DNA of 64,000 bases, taken from the NCBI RefSeq assembly GCF_014529535.1, contig NW_023504022.1, positions 62,001-126,000 on the forward strand, written 5' to 3'. The DNA is from Bradysia coprophila. Taxonomy: Eukaryota > Arthropoda > Insecta > Diptera > Sciaridae. Under the pieces are notes generated by a model. The model was not told where the DNA came from and made no database searches. It saw only the letters and a program-made list of their open reading frames with translations. Both the position numbers and the translations under genes were made by a program. This document shows positions 32,804 through 41,485 of this stretch, one piece after another; position 1 is the stretch's first letter; every line of letters begins with the position of its first letter.

Positions 32804-33196
32804 TACGTACAAGAAAAGAATTCAAAAAGAAATTTCCTTATAGATACTGGTGCAGATATTTCCGTTATTCCACCAACATCGAAAGAGAAAAGTCATGCTC
32901 CATGTACTTTTACTTTGCATGCCGCTAATGGTTCGCAAATTAAAACTTATGGAAGCAAATCCGTCACCCTCAATTTGGGCCTCCGACGTAACATTCGTTG
33001 GATATTTGTTATTGCAGACGTGCAACAACCAATCATCGGATCTGACCTTCTCGAAAAATTTGATCTCTTAGTTGACATCAAAAACAAAAAACTCATCGAC
33101 AACTTAACTTCACTTACTGTTAATGGAATTGAAGTCCAAGTACAACAAGTCAATCAGTTACAACAGTATCTAACATATCTGTCTATCACCAAATAG
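32804..33196 (+). pseudogene. pol: Gypsy element 2 protease segment
   Basis: Frame opens after a TAA at 32801-32803 and contains [14 protein letters not shown], the aspartic protease site, then the HAANGSQIKTYG flap region and GSDLLEKFDLL. It stops at 33194-33196. The RT frame begins one base out of register, so a single-base indel near 33160 breaks Pol. The upstream junction is the right end of the P-like insertion. Confidence 0.85.
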
Positions 33197-33222
33197 CAAA
33201 TGAATTCCCGGATATTCTCGAC

Positions 33223-35814
33223 ATGAATTCATTCAAAACAACAAACAAAAAGAATAACGTCAAACACCGGATTGTCACTAATTGTCCTCCTTTATTTGCA
33301 AAAGCACGACGATTAAATCCGGAAAAATTACAAGTAGCAAAAGCGGAATTTGATGAAATGTTACGTCTCGGTATTTGCAGACCATCAAATAGCCCATGGG
33401 CCACTCCATTACACATAACACCTAAACCAACAGGTGGTTGGAGACCATGCGGCGATTATCGCAGACTAAATGCTCACACCTTACCTGATCGTTACCCGAT
33501 ACCAAACATGCAAGACTTTAATTATTTTTTGCACGGTAAAAAGATTTTTAGTAAGGTTGACCTAGTTCGAGCCTATCATCAAATTCCTATGCATGAAGAT
33601 GATGTACAAAAAACTGCCATAATTACACCATTCGGTCTTTTTGAATTCCCATTTATGACCTTTGGTTTATGTAACGCAGCACAGACTTTTCAACGTTTTA
33701 TTCACGAAATTCTTCAAGGACTAGATTTTTGTTTTATTTACCTTGACGATATTTTAATAGCTTCTGAAAACGAAGAAGAACATAAAGAACATTTACGAAA
33801 ACTCTTCGCTCGTTTAAACGAATATGGCTTAGTCATCAACTTAAACAAATCTATATTTGGTCAAAAAGAAATCGAATTCCTTGGGTTTCATATTGATAAC
33901 CACGGAACAAAACCAATTAAGTCTCGAGTTGATACAATTTTGAACTACCCGTTACCACAAAAAGTTCACGAATTAAAACAATTCCTCGGCTTAATAAATT
34001 TCTTCCGTCGTCATGCAGCAGAAACACAAATACCACTCTTCTCCTGCATGAAAAGAAACGTAAAAAAAGACCAAACGCCAATTAATTGGACAAAAAATAT
34101 GATAGACGCGTTCGAAAAATGTAAGACAGATTTAGCCAATGCAACATTACTTGCACACCCAGATCCAAAAGCTAAAATCTCTTTACACGTCGACGCTTCA
34201 GATTTCGCTTTAGGAGGTGTGATTCTTCAATGGAATAACAATGAATGGCAACCATTAGCATTCTACTCACAAAAATTGTCAGAAGCTCAAACAAGTTACT
34301 CAACTTATGACAAAGAATTGCTTGCCATTTATGAAGGAATAAAACACTTCCGCTCAACACTAGAAGGAACTGATTTTACCATATTTACAGATCACAAACC
34401 CCTAACACATGCCTTCAACTCAAAATCCGATAAAGCGACACCACGACAAATACGACAATTGAATTATATTTCTCAATTTTCCACTGATATTCGTCATGTC
34501 CCTGGAAAAAAGAACATAGTCGCAGATACTCTATCACGTATCGCCACTATTAACTCGATCTATGCAATATCTTTCGAGAGTTCAATCGATTATAAAAAAT
34601 TGTCACAAGCACAACAAAACGACAAAAAGTTTTGCGAAAACCTTAATTCTAGTCTCCACGTAATTAAAACAGACTACAAAGGCGCCAAATTATATTGTGA
34701 CATTTCAACAGGAAAACTACGACCGGTTATCCCTCCTAGTTTTCGCAAAATAATTTTTGACAATGTCCACAAATTTTCTCATCCTGGAATAAAGGCTTCA
34801 ACAGACTCAATCAAAAGAGATTTCGTTTGGCCTACAATGTCCAAAGATATAAAAAAATTTTGTCAGAGTTGTATTCCATGTCAAAAATGTAAAATCACTC
34901 GTCACAATTCAAGCCCAATTCAACCAATTGAGGTTCCTAATGAACGATTCAATCACATTCATTTAGACATAGTAGGACCTCTTAACGTTTCCGAAGGATA
35001 CCGCTATTGTATAACAATAATCGACCGTTTCACCCGTTGGCCAGAAGCCATTCCAATAAAAGATGCCTCGGCTGAGACAGTTGCAAAACATCTTCTGTAC
35101 CATTGGATCTCTCGTTTTGGAGTACCAGAAATCATAACGACAGATCAAGGTAAACAGTTCGAATCCGATCTCTTTGATCAACTTAACAAACTCCTCGGAA
35201 CTAAACGGATTCGAACGACTTCATACCATCCTCAAGCAAATGGAATTGTAGAACGATGGCACACAACATTAAAAAATTCTATAAAATGCCATAACAATTC
35301 CAATTGGGTTGAAATCCTTCCGTTAATATTGCTAGGATTACGATCAATTATCCTACCAAATTTAAACGCTTCAGTCTCAGAAATGGTCTACGGTTCAACA
35401 ATACGATTGCCCTACCATTTCTTCAATAACGCTGAAGCAAATCCTACAAAAGATCCTTTTCTTTTTGTAGAAAAATTAAAAAGACATATGAACGATATTC
35501 AACCCACAGAGAGCTCAAATCATCATGAACAAAAAATCTTTGTTTACAAAAATCTTAAAGATTGTTCACATGTGTTCGTTCGTAGGGATGGGTATAAAAA
35601 ACCTCTCCAACCAAATTACGAAGGACCATTTGAAGTAGTAAAAAGAGACAAAAAACACTTCACTTTGAAAATCAAAGGAACTGAAAAAGTCATAAGTATT
35701 GACCGTCTCAAACCGTGTTTTCAACTTTCGGAAGAAAAAGTAATCCAAGAAATAAAAATTAAAAAACGCGTAACTTTCAATTTAGAAAACTTAGTTACCG
35801 AGGATTCCAACTAA
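33223..35814 (+). CDS. pol: Gypsy element 2 RT, RNase H and integrase
   Basis: 863 residues from the ATG at 33223; the same frame is also open somewhat upstream. RT with [11 protein letters not shown] near 73-83, the catalytic YLDD at 173-176, and the RNase H Asp in HVDAS at about 324. TDHKPL starts near 389. Integrase with zinc residues H516, H520, C550, C553 and D582, D641, E677 as likely DDE residues. The C-terminus has a chromatin- or DNA-binding-like [19 protein letters not shown] segment. The domains look intact, but the frame is detached from the protease by a frameshift and from gag by the nested elements. Confidence 0.94.
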   Translation: MNSFKTTNKKNNVKHRIVTNCPPLFAKARRLNPEKLQVAKAEFDEMLRLGICRPSNSPWATPLHITPKPTGGWRPCGDYRRLNAHTLPDRYPIPNMQDFNYFLHGKKIFSKVDLVRAYHQIPMHEDDVQKTAIITPFGLFEFPFMTFGLCNAAQTFQRFIHEILQGLDFCFIYLDDILIASENEEEHKEHLRKLFARLNEYGLVINLNKSIFGQKEIEFLGFHIDNHGTKPIKSRVDTILNYPLPQKVHELKQFLGLINFFRRHAAETQIPLFSCMKRNVKKDQTPINWTKNMIDAFEKCKTDLANATLLAHPDPKAKISLHVDASDFALGGVILQWNNNEWQPLAFYSQKLSEAQTSYSTYDKELLAIYEGIKHFRSTLEGTDFTIFTDHKPLTHAFNSKSDKATPRQIRQLNYISQFSTDIRHVPGKKNIVADTLSRIATINSIYAISFESSIDYKKLSQAQQNDKKFCENLNSSLHVIKTDYKGAKLYCDISTGKLRPVIPPSFRKIIFDNVHKFSHPGIKASTDSIKRDFVWPTMSKDIKKFCQSCIPCQKCKITRHNSSPIQPIEVPNERFNHIHLDIVGPLNVSEGYRYCITIIDRFTRWPEAIPIKDASAETVAKHLLYHWISRFGVPEIITTDQGKQFESDLFDQLNKLLGTKRIRTTSYHPQANGIVERWHTTLKNSIKCHNNSNWVEILPLILLGLRSIILPNLNASVSEMVYGSTIRLPYHFFNNAEANPTKDPFLFVEKLKRHMNDIQPTESSNHHEQKIFVYKNLKDCSHVFVRRDGYKKPLQPNYEGPFEVVKRDKKHFTLKIKGTEKVISIDRLKPCFQLSEEKVIQEIKIKKRVTFNLENLVTEDSN

Positions 35815-35919
35815 CTTTCCTATAAATACGCAAGAAATAATCAAAACATTCACATTAAACAGCTGTTCTTCAGTCGAACAACAACTGCGAAAATAATTCC
35901 TCTACTCAAAACCCTAAAA

Positions 35920-36189
35920 ATGCTAACAACATTGAGAGACGAATTTACTCAAATAAAAATAACGATAGATCCGCAAAGTTCAGTCTCTGTTTTTCCGGAA
36001 TTTCTTTTTGAAAACCAGCCGACTCAACTATCGCTGTACACCCCTAATAGAATTTTCCCACTATACCGTTTGTGCGATAAAAACATTAAAATACGTGGAA
36101 CTATCTTTACGTGGCAATTCTACACGTCAGATACTTCACACATAATTCTAGGTTCCGATTTTCTTCAAAGATTCGGATATATTAACTAA
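35920..36189 (+). CDS. Small ORF resembling an aspartic protease without its active site
   Basis: 89 residues from an ATG, located between pol and the 3' LTR. KITIDPQSSVSVFPEFLF lines up with the '[13 protein letters not shown]' start of retroviral-type proteases, but DTG is replaced by DPQ. HIILGSDFLQRFGYIN matches the 'xIIGxDFLxxxG' end. This suggests a catalytically dead protease paralogue or an accessory fold. Similarity is by eye only. Confidence 0.5.
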   Translation: MLTTLRDEFTQIKITIDPQSSVSVFPEFLFENQPTQLSLYTPNRIFPLYRLCDKNIKIRGTIFTWQFYTSDTSHIILGSDFLQRFGYIN

Positions 36190-36389
36190 GGAACTACAAA
36201 GTACACTGAATAAATCACTGTACGAATAAATCACTCTACTAGTTTGTTCATACGAACTACTAGATTTGAATTAAATTCGATCAACCCTTCACTGACTTGG
36301 CCTATAAATACGGCATACGCCCTACAAAATTTTATCAGTCTAATAACGATCTTTATTCCTTAAACATCGTAAAAATAAAAAAAAGTAAA

Positions 36390-37040
36390 ATGACTTCAGT
36401 TCAACAACTTTTGCAACAAATTGCAAACGGTATTACTGAACTCAAACAAGATGTTACCGCCATCCAGCGAACTTTAGTTCGTATGGAAGCCGGCACTATG
36501 CAGCCGCCCTGCCGTACAAGACGCCGTTCCGCATCTCGAGCCACGCAGACTTGGCCTGGACAACAAAAACAACCAAATCAACAGGCCCACCGCTTTGCCC
36601 CGTATCAAAGTGGCCCTTCAAATCAGCCAGTACCATCGTCGTCTCGAAATTCATCATCCGTCGCAATGCAAGCTCAGCCAGTACCATCGTCGTCTCGAAA
36701 TTCATCATCCGTTGCAATACAAGCTGCTGGTCCCGCCGAAATTCGTCTATCCAATATGCGCCGTGTTTTAAACAAGGCAGCCGACACACCAATACCCAGA
36801 ACCATTTGCATAAACCACAAAAGGTTTGGAAAGGCAACAGACATCCGGCGATGCCCCGATTGGTGCACCATGCGCAATCCAGCTCCCGCAAATCCACCGA
36901 TGGACAATGAACTGGACATATCTGATGCGGAAAACTTACCACCACCATTGTTACCCGAACCGATGGAACGAAATGCCATTCCAACTGCCGAAGAAATGAG
37001 TTTGGAACTCGAAGATGAACTATTAAATCTTTCAGAATAG
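36390..37040 (+). CDS. Accessory ORF with a Gag-type nucleocapsid motif
   Basis: 216 residues from the ATG at 36390; the frame is open upstream without an ATG. The N-terminal 30 residues (MTSVQQLLQQIANGITELKQ) look like a coiled coil. A basic and Ser/Gln-rich middle includes two tandem copies of a PVPSSSRNSSSVA segment (45-bp repeat). ICINHKRFGKATDIRRCPDWC repeats the unusual CxxHxxFGxAxxxxxCxxxC knuckle of Mag-like Gag. The C-terminus is acidic. It lies where env or accessory ORFs sit. It could be a second nucleocapsid-like protein; function unknown. Confidence 0.65.
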   Translation: MTSVQQLLQQIANGITELKQDVTAIQRTLVRMEAGTMQPPCRTRRRSASRATQTWPGQQKQPNQQAHRFAPYQSGPSNQPVPSSSRNSSSVAMQAQPVPSSSRNSSSVAIQAAGPAEIRLSNMRRVLNKAADTPIPRTICINHKRFGKATDIRRCPDWCTMRNPAPANPPMDNELDISDAENLPPPLLPEPMERNAIPTAEEMSLELEDELLNLSE

Positions 37041-37050
37041 GAGGGGAGGT
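37039..37050 (+). promoter_or_regulatory. Polypurine tract, gypsy element 2
   Basis: AGGAGGGGAGGT directly before AT and the 3' LTR. It is a standard plus-strand priming site, overlapping the last codon of the accessory ORF. Confidence 0.8.
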
Positions 37051-37052
37051 AT

Positions 37053-37197
37053 TGTGGTGGCGATCATAGATTGCCTTTAAATTATAATTAACAGAGTAAC
37101 CTCCAAACTTAGTTATAAATACCCTGTACGACTGTGAAATAAATTCATTCCAGTTTTGGATATAGACGAGTGAACAACGCGTTTCTCTTCCTCCACA
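37053..37197 (+). repeat. 3' LTR, gypsy element 2
   Basis: 145 bp, one visible difference from the 5' LTR. Followed by the TSD ATAC (37198-37201). Confidence 0.93.
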
Positions 37198-37334
37198 ATA
37201 CGAACAAATTAACTCGCTTTTAACTCGCCACTACACAAATCCATTTTTCATGATTTATTTAGTATCGATGTATTCGTGCCATGTTGTAGTTAATTTCTAA
37301 TCCACCAATCACTCACTTTTATTTACACAAGCAT

Positions 37335-37500
37335 TGTTGGATTAAGTGAATTAATGTAGACGATAATCTAGTTCATCTAGGTTATAATTCAATTCATGTT
37401 CGATCGTAGTATTCAGCTTCACTTCGTTTATGAGTCTCAAACAATAAAGACATCTTTTCTATAATCCGGAATTTTCATTGGAATTATTGGGAAACCAAAA
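37335..37500 (+). repeat. Copia 5' LTR
   Basis: Starts TGTTGGATTAAGTG, ends GGGAAACCAAAA. Contains ACAATAAAG, a likely polyadenylation signal. Confidence 0.9.
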
Positions 37501-37518
37501 GGTTATGGGCCCAGAGTA
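37501..37518 (+). promoter_or_regulatory. Primer binding site, initiator-tRNA-Met type
   Basis: GGTTATGGGCCCAGAG directly after the LTR. It matches the internal initiator-tRNA-Met sequence used by copia elements. Confidence 0.8.
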
Positions 37519-37523
37519 CGAAA

Positions 37524-38315
37524 ATGGAGAAGGAAAACCAAAAGATTTACTTTCAATTTGACGGAAAGAACTACAATACGTGGAAGTTTCGAATAAATTC
37601 AATCTTGGATGATCGTAACTTGCTGCAGTACATAGAAGACGACTTCGAGCTTGTTACGTTACACTCAACGGATAAAGAATATCGGAAACACGCAAAGGAA
37701 GAAAAGAAGTGCAAATCTCTCCTCATAAGGTATATCGGCGACGATCAGTTGGAACACATTAAGGATAAACAATCGGCGAAGGAGATCTACGATACACTCC
37801 AGGGAATTTTCGAGCGGAAAAGCATTTCGGCTCAAATTCTGCTGAGACGAAAGTTGATTAACATGAAATACACTGAGAACGAAAATATTAACGACTACTT
37901 GCTGAAGTTCGAGAAAGTTGTACGTGAGCTAAAGGCGATTGGAGCGAAACCGGAAGAAATGGATTTAATTTGTCAATTATTGGTCACCCTTCCAAGTTCC
38001 TTCGACCCATTGGTGACAGCGTTGGAAACGCTGAATCCTGTTGCACTCACAATGGATTTTGTCAAGAGCCGATTAATCGACGAATACAATAAAAGACAAT
38101 GCAAAATCGCTGGGACAGATACAAATTCTAATGGTTGGACTAATCAGGTGGCTATGAATGTTATCCAATTGAAGTGTTACAACTGCGGCAAAGATGGTCA
38201 CAAACGTTACGAATGTCCCAATACCGATAGATATCGACCAGCGAGAGGGCAGGCAAATATGGCAACAGAAAGCGACAATTGTAAGGATGTAAACGAAGGT
38301 AAAACCGGATTGTAA
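37524..38315 (+). CDS. gag: Copia Gag
   Basis: 263 residues from ATG. Begins with the Copia-type FDGKNYNTWKFRINSIL motif, then an UBN2/Gag-like helical core (LICQLLVTLPSSFDPLVTAL), and a CCHC knuckle CYNCGKDGHKRYEC at about 217-230. It ends soon after the knuckle, where protease would follow in a full element. The frame is intact, so it could form particles. Confidence 0.93.
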   Translation: MEKENQKIYFQFDGKNYNTWKFRINSILDDRNLLQYIEDDFELVTLHSTDKEYRKHAKEEKKCKSLLIRYIGDDQLEHIKDKQSAKEIYDTLQGIFERKSISAQILLRRKLINMKYTENENINDYLLKFEKVVRELKAIGAKPEEMDLICQLLVTLPSSFDPLVTALETLNPVALTMDFVKSRLIDEYNKRQCKIAGTDTNSNGWTNQVAMNVIQLKCYNCGKDGHKRYECPNTDRYRPARGQANMATESDNCKDVNEGKTGL

Positions 38316-38334
38316 AATCATATTCGGAACGATA

Positions 38335-38633
38335 CGAATGGATAATGGAATTGGCAATGAATATGGACAATGGCAATGAAAATGGACAATGGCAAAGAAT
38401 ATGGACGGAAATATGGCATACGAATGGAATACGGATATGGAAACGTGATTTGGAAGTTAAATTGGAATAGGAAGTGTGATCTGGAAGTTAGATCGGAATA
38501 GGAAGTGTGATCTGGAAGTTAGATCGAAATAGGAAGTGTGATCTGGAAGTTAGATCGGAAGTATGAACTGAAGTGGAATTGTTTGTTATGTATTAAGGCT
38601 AAGGGGGTGCGACTGAATTGAATTAAGGGGGTG
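38335..38633 (+). repeat. Tandem repeats and PPT of the Copia element
   Basis: GGACAATGGCAAT-like repeats (about 38340-38395) and about three 31-bp units of the type AGGAAGTGTGATCTGGAAGT (about 38470-38570) replace the pol region. AATTAAGGGGGTG before the 3' LTR is the likely polypurine tract. Confidence 0.7.
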
Positions 38634-38797
38634 TGTTGGATTAAGTGAATTAATGTAGACGATAATCTAGTTCACAGGTTATAATTCAATTCATGTTCGA
38701 TCGTAGTATTCAGCTTCACTTCGTTTATGAGTCTCAAACAATAAAGACATCTTTTCTATAATCCGGAATTTTCATTGGAATTATTGGGAAACCAAAA
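38634..38797 (+). repeat. Copia 3' LTR
   Basis: Same as the 5' LTR except TTCATCTAGG versus TTCACAGG. Followed by the TSD AGCAT. Confidence 0.9.
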
Positions 38798-39105
38798 AGC
38801 ATAAAACCGAAAAATTAAAACGATATTTTGTGCGTCCTGATTTAGGCCGGGAGCCGGGAAGGAAATGGGAACCAGGAGTATTAGTTCCTATTGACGCCTA
38901 TACTTCACTTAAGGATAATTTAGATGAAGTATTTAAAATGGTAAATTTTTACATTTTTCATTTCTGTTAGCAAAGTTGACAAATGAGAAGTAGCTACGAC
39001 GGAGTTAACATCGTTTTAATTTTTCGGTTTTATGCTTTTGTAAATAAAAGTGAGTGATTGGTGGATTAGAAATTGGCTCCCGGCCTAAATCAGGACGCAC
39101 AAAAT

Positions 39106-39744
39106 ACGGAGCCTCAAAATACGGACAAAAAAATCCGGACGACACAAAATCCGGACACCCCAAAACCCGGATGCTTCAAAATCTAGCCGAATTTGTAGTC
39201 CGTATTTTGTAGCCACCAAAATTTCTCAGTGACTCAATCAAGTATCGGAAGTAAAAATTTATTGAGCCCAAATTTGAGAACAAAAGAACACAGTGGTTAA
39301 TTCATCTAAAAGTAAATGTTGTAAGACAAGGTCGACAAGTAGTCGTTACCAGAATAAGTTCCGTATTTTTTAATCGCATTAAGTAGCCTTTTTTCAAAAA
39401 CACGATATTTCCGCGGCATAAGTATTTCTTGAAAGGTTTGTTCCTTTTGTAGTAAATGAAAGGTCTAAACTGTTCTAAAAAACTTACAGCCTCCTGACAG
39501 TCTTTTTGAATATTTAAAAATATTGAGAAGAAAGTCGTACAAAATTATTAAAATATATTTGAATTATCGTAAAAGAAATTCTGTAAACGCATACACGTTT
39601 ATAACATAAGTATTATGAGGACTTGGATTTATAAGTTTCGGCTGATGTGAGCAGCACTATTTATAGCAATTCTAAATATTTGAATTTTGGCTCAAAATTT
39701 GAATTAAAACAAACAAAAATCATGAATCATATTGGATCATTCTT
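39106..39744. other. No gene; short degenerate repeats
   Basis: 39106-39200 has repeated AAAATCCGGAC-like phrases (CAAAATACGG, AAAATCCGGACA, AAAACCCGGATG). The rest is AT-rich without supported features. Confidence 0.5.
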
Positions 39745-40440
39745 GAAACGCTGATGCACACACGTTAATATAAAGTATCGGCTGTGCATCTTCCTTTAAA
39801 CGATTGTACCTTGATACGAAATGTGTGCATCTTATTTAAGATGCACAGAGTTTTAACATTAGTGGAGCATTTTGTTCAACACGGTTCGTACGGTTGGTAT
39901 TACAAATGAGAATCTTATAGAGATGCACTCATTCTTCGTACAAAAAATTGTGCATCTTACTTCAGTTGCATGAATTTTGATATCAAAATGTGTGCATCTT
40001 TCTTGAGACGGATGCATCTTAACATGAAATCTCCACATCTTTCTTGAGACGTATGCACCTTAACTCGATATGTGTGCATCTTATTTAAGATGCACAGATT
40101 GTTCACATGAGACAACCATTTTGTTCAACAAAAATGTTTGGACAGTTGGAATTACAAATGTGCATCTCATTAGAGATGCACTCATTCTTCGTCCCAAAAT
40201 TGTGCATCTTACTTCAGTTGCATGAATTTTGATATCAAAATGTGTGCATCTTTCTTGAGACGCATGCATCTTAACACGAAATGTGCCATTCTTGAAATGT
40301 ACAAATTTCGAAATCAAATGTTCGTCTCTTAGTACTCGAAACACTTGCATGTAAAATTTTTCTTTCTTGAGATGCACACGAAACCTCATAATTGTACCGG
40401 CTTGAAATTAGAAATGTGTATCTCAAAAGAGATGCACAAA
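39745..40440 (-). repeat. Satellite array, left, opposite orientation to 58205-60345
   Basis: Roughly 250-bp units built from shorter GATGCACACATTT-type sub-repeats. The phrase GCATGAATTTTGATATCAAA recurs at about 39968 and 40218. On the minus strand it reads like the plus-strand array near 60 kb. Translated frames across it are artefacts of the repeat. Confidence 0.85.
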
Positions 40441-41485
40441 TTTTTAATGTAAAGGAGAGGAATTATTGTAAACGTACATCTTTAAGGTTTAAGGTTTAAT
40501 TTATTTACGATCATAAAATGATATATACATCACAGTCAAAAATAATTTGGTTATTATCTCTAATTTTACATTTCTCATCTTTTAACATTCTCTGCTATTA
40601 TTATTTATACAATAACACTTCATCTCTAAAAATTTCAAATAAATCGCAGTAACGTATGAGAAAAATAAACAAAACGTAAGTGGTAGAAGGTATCAAAAAA
40701 TTTCGCTTTTGCAGTGTATAAATTTAGTGGCGGAGTAATTAACATATGTTGTTTGTGTGATATTCTTGCTGGATTAAATAAAAAAGGTAAGACTTTTGTA
40801 TTGTTTTAAAATTCTGTTTTATCATTGCTTAACATCTACAATTCAGTAAACAATATTAAAGTGAAAATTTGAGTCAAAGATTGACGAGGGCATCTATAGA
40901 TCGAAACCCAAGAATCTATTAGTGTTATAACCTCATTGTTTTACCGTTTGTCTGCGATCCTTTTTGTTATAAATCATTCAAAAAGTAAGGCTGTAACTGC
41001 GATTTTGTTCGTGTATTTACTGAACAAGATAATAGAACTGGAAGGTGAAAATTCGATTCAGAAATTTAAAAAAACCTCACGCTGCCGTTTCTAAATGTTG
41101 ACAAATAAGCTTAAAAACTCGCTTTTTGCTCGTTGTTCAAACTCCCGTAAAGTATCGCCAAAAACCAAATCGTCATAAAATATTGTCTTTGTACAATGTG
41201 AGATCTTTCTTACATGAAATGTAAATCATTGAAGTCACATAATCATCTTCCGTTTACAGAGTGTAACATTGAAGCGTCTTCTATTTCGACTGGTAGTTGA
41301 AAACTTTTTTTTTACTAGTTTTATTATTTTGGTGATACTTCAAGGTTGTCCCCCACGAGTAATTTGAACGTAATTTTCTAATAATATTTACCGTATTTTT
41401 ACTGGAGTGAACCCAAGTACCAATTACTTTATTCTATTTAAGTAAGTCGTGACATTTTGTTAATTTTGTTTTTAGTCCTGCGAAA
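40441..41485 (+). other. Upstream region of the recombinase-like gene
   Basis: AT-rich. A TATAAATTT at about 40717, a possible untranslated exon ending ATAAAAAAG/GTAAGA near 40786, and an acceptor TTTTTAG at 41468-41474 just before the ATG are consistent with a 5'-UTR intron. Speculative without transcripts. Confidence 0.35.

Larger units (their letters stand above)
21898..37197 (+). mobile_element. Ty3/gypsy element (Mag-like), host of nested insertions
   Basis: Bounded by 145-bp LTRs (21898-22042 and 37053-37197) that differ at one base I can see, and flanked by ATAC on both sides (21894-21897, 37198-37201). Order: LTR, PBS, broken gag, a 9.7-kb DNA-transposon insertion, protease, RT-RNase H-integrase, a protease-like small ORF, a nucleocapsid-like ORF, PPT, LTR. 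Without the insertion it would be about 5.6 kb. Confidence 0.95.
37335..38797 (+). mobile_element. Non-autonomous Copia element carrying only gag
   Basis: LTRs 37335-37500 (166 bp) and 38634-38797 (164 bp) flanked by AGCAT (37330-37334, 38798-38802). The PBS starts immediately after the 5' LTR. Between the LTRs there is one gag ORF and a repeat-rich stretch, with no protease, integrase or RT. It must depend on enzymes from a related autonomous element. The layout matches the plant TR-GAG class; that comparison is from general knowledge. Confidence 0.9.
37292..39105. repeat. Pair of overlapping inverted repeats, interrupted by a Copia element
   Basis: Segment A (37292-37334 plus 38803-38824, split by the Copia element) is repeated inverted at 39010-39074. 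Segment B (38825-38855) is repeated inverted at 39075-39105. The order is A, B, spacer, A-inverse, B-inverse, so the two hairpins would interleave rather than nest. A-inverse keeps the uninterrupted sequence around AGCAT and so serves as an empty-site reference for the Copia insertion. Confidence 0.75.

Noticed and set aside
39106..39230. CRISPR-like short repeats (AAAATCCGGAC)
   Set aside because: Spacings are irregular and the units degenerate, in a eukaryotic context. Simple tandem degeneration explains them.
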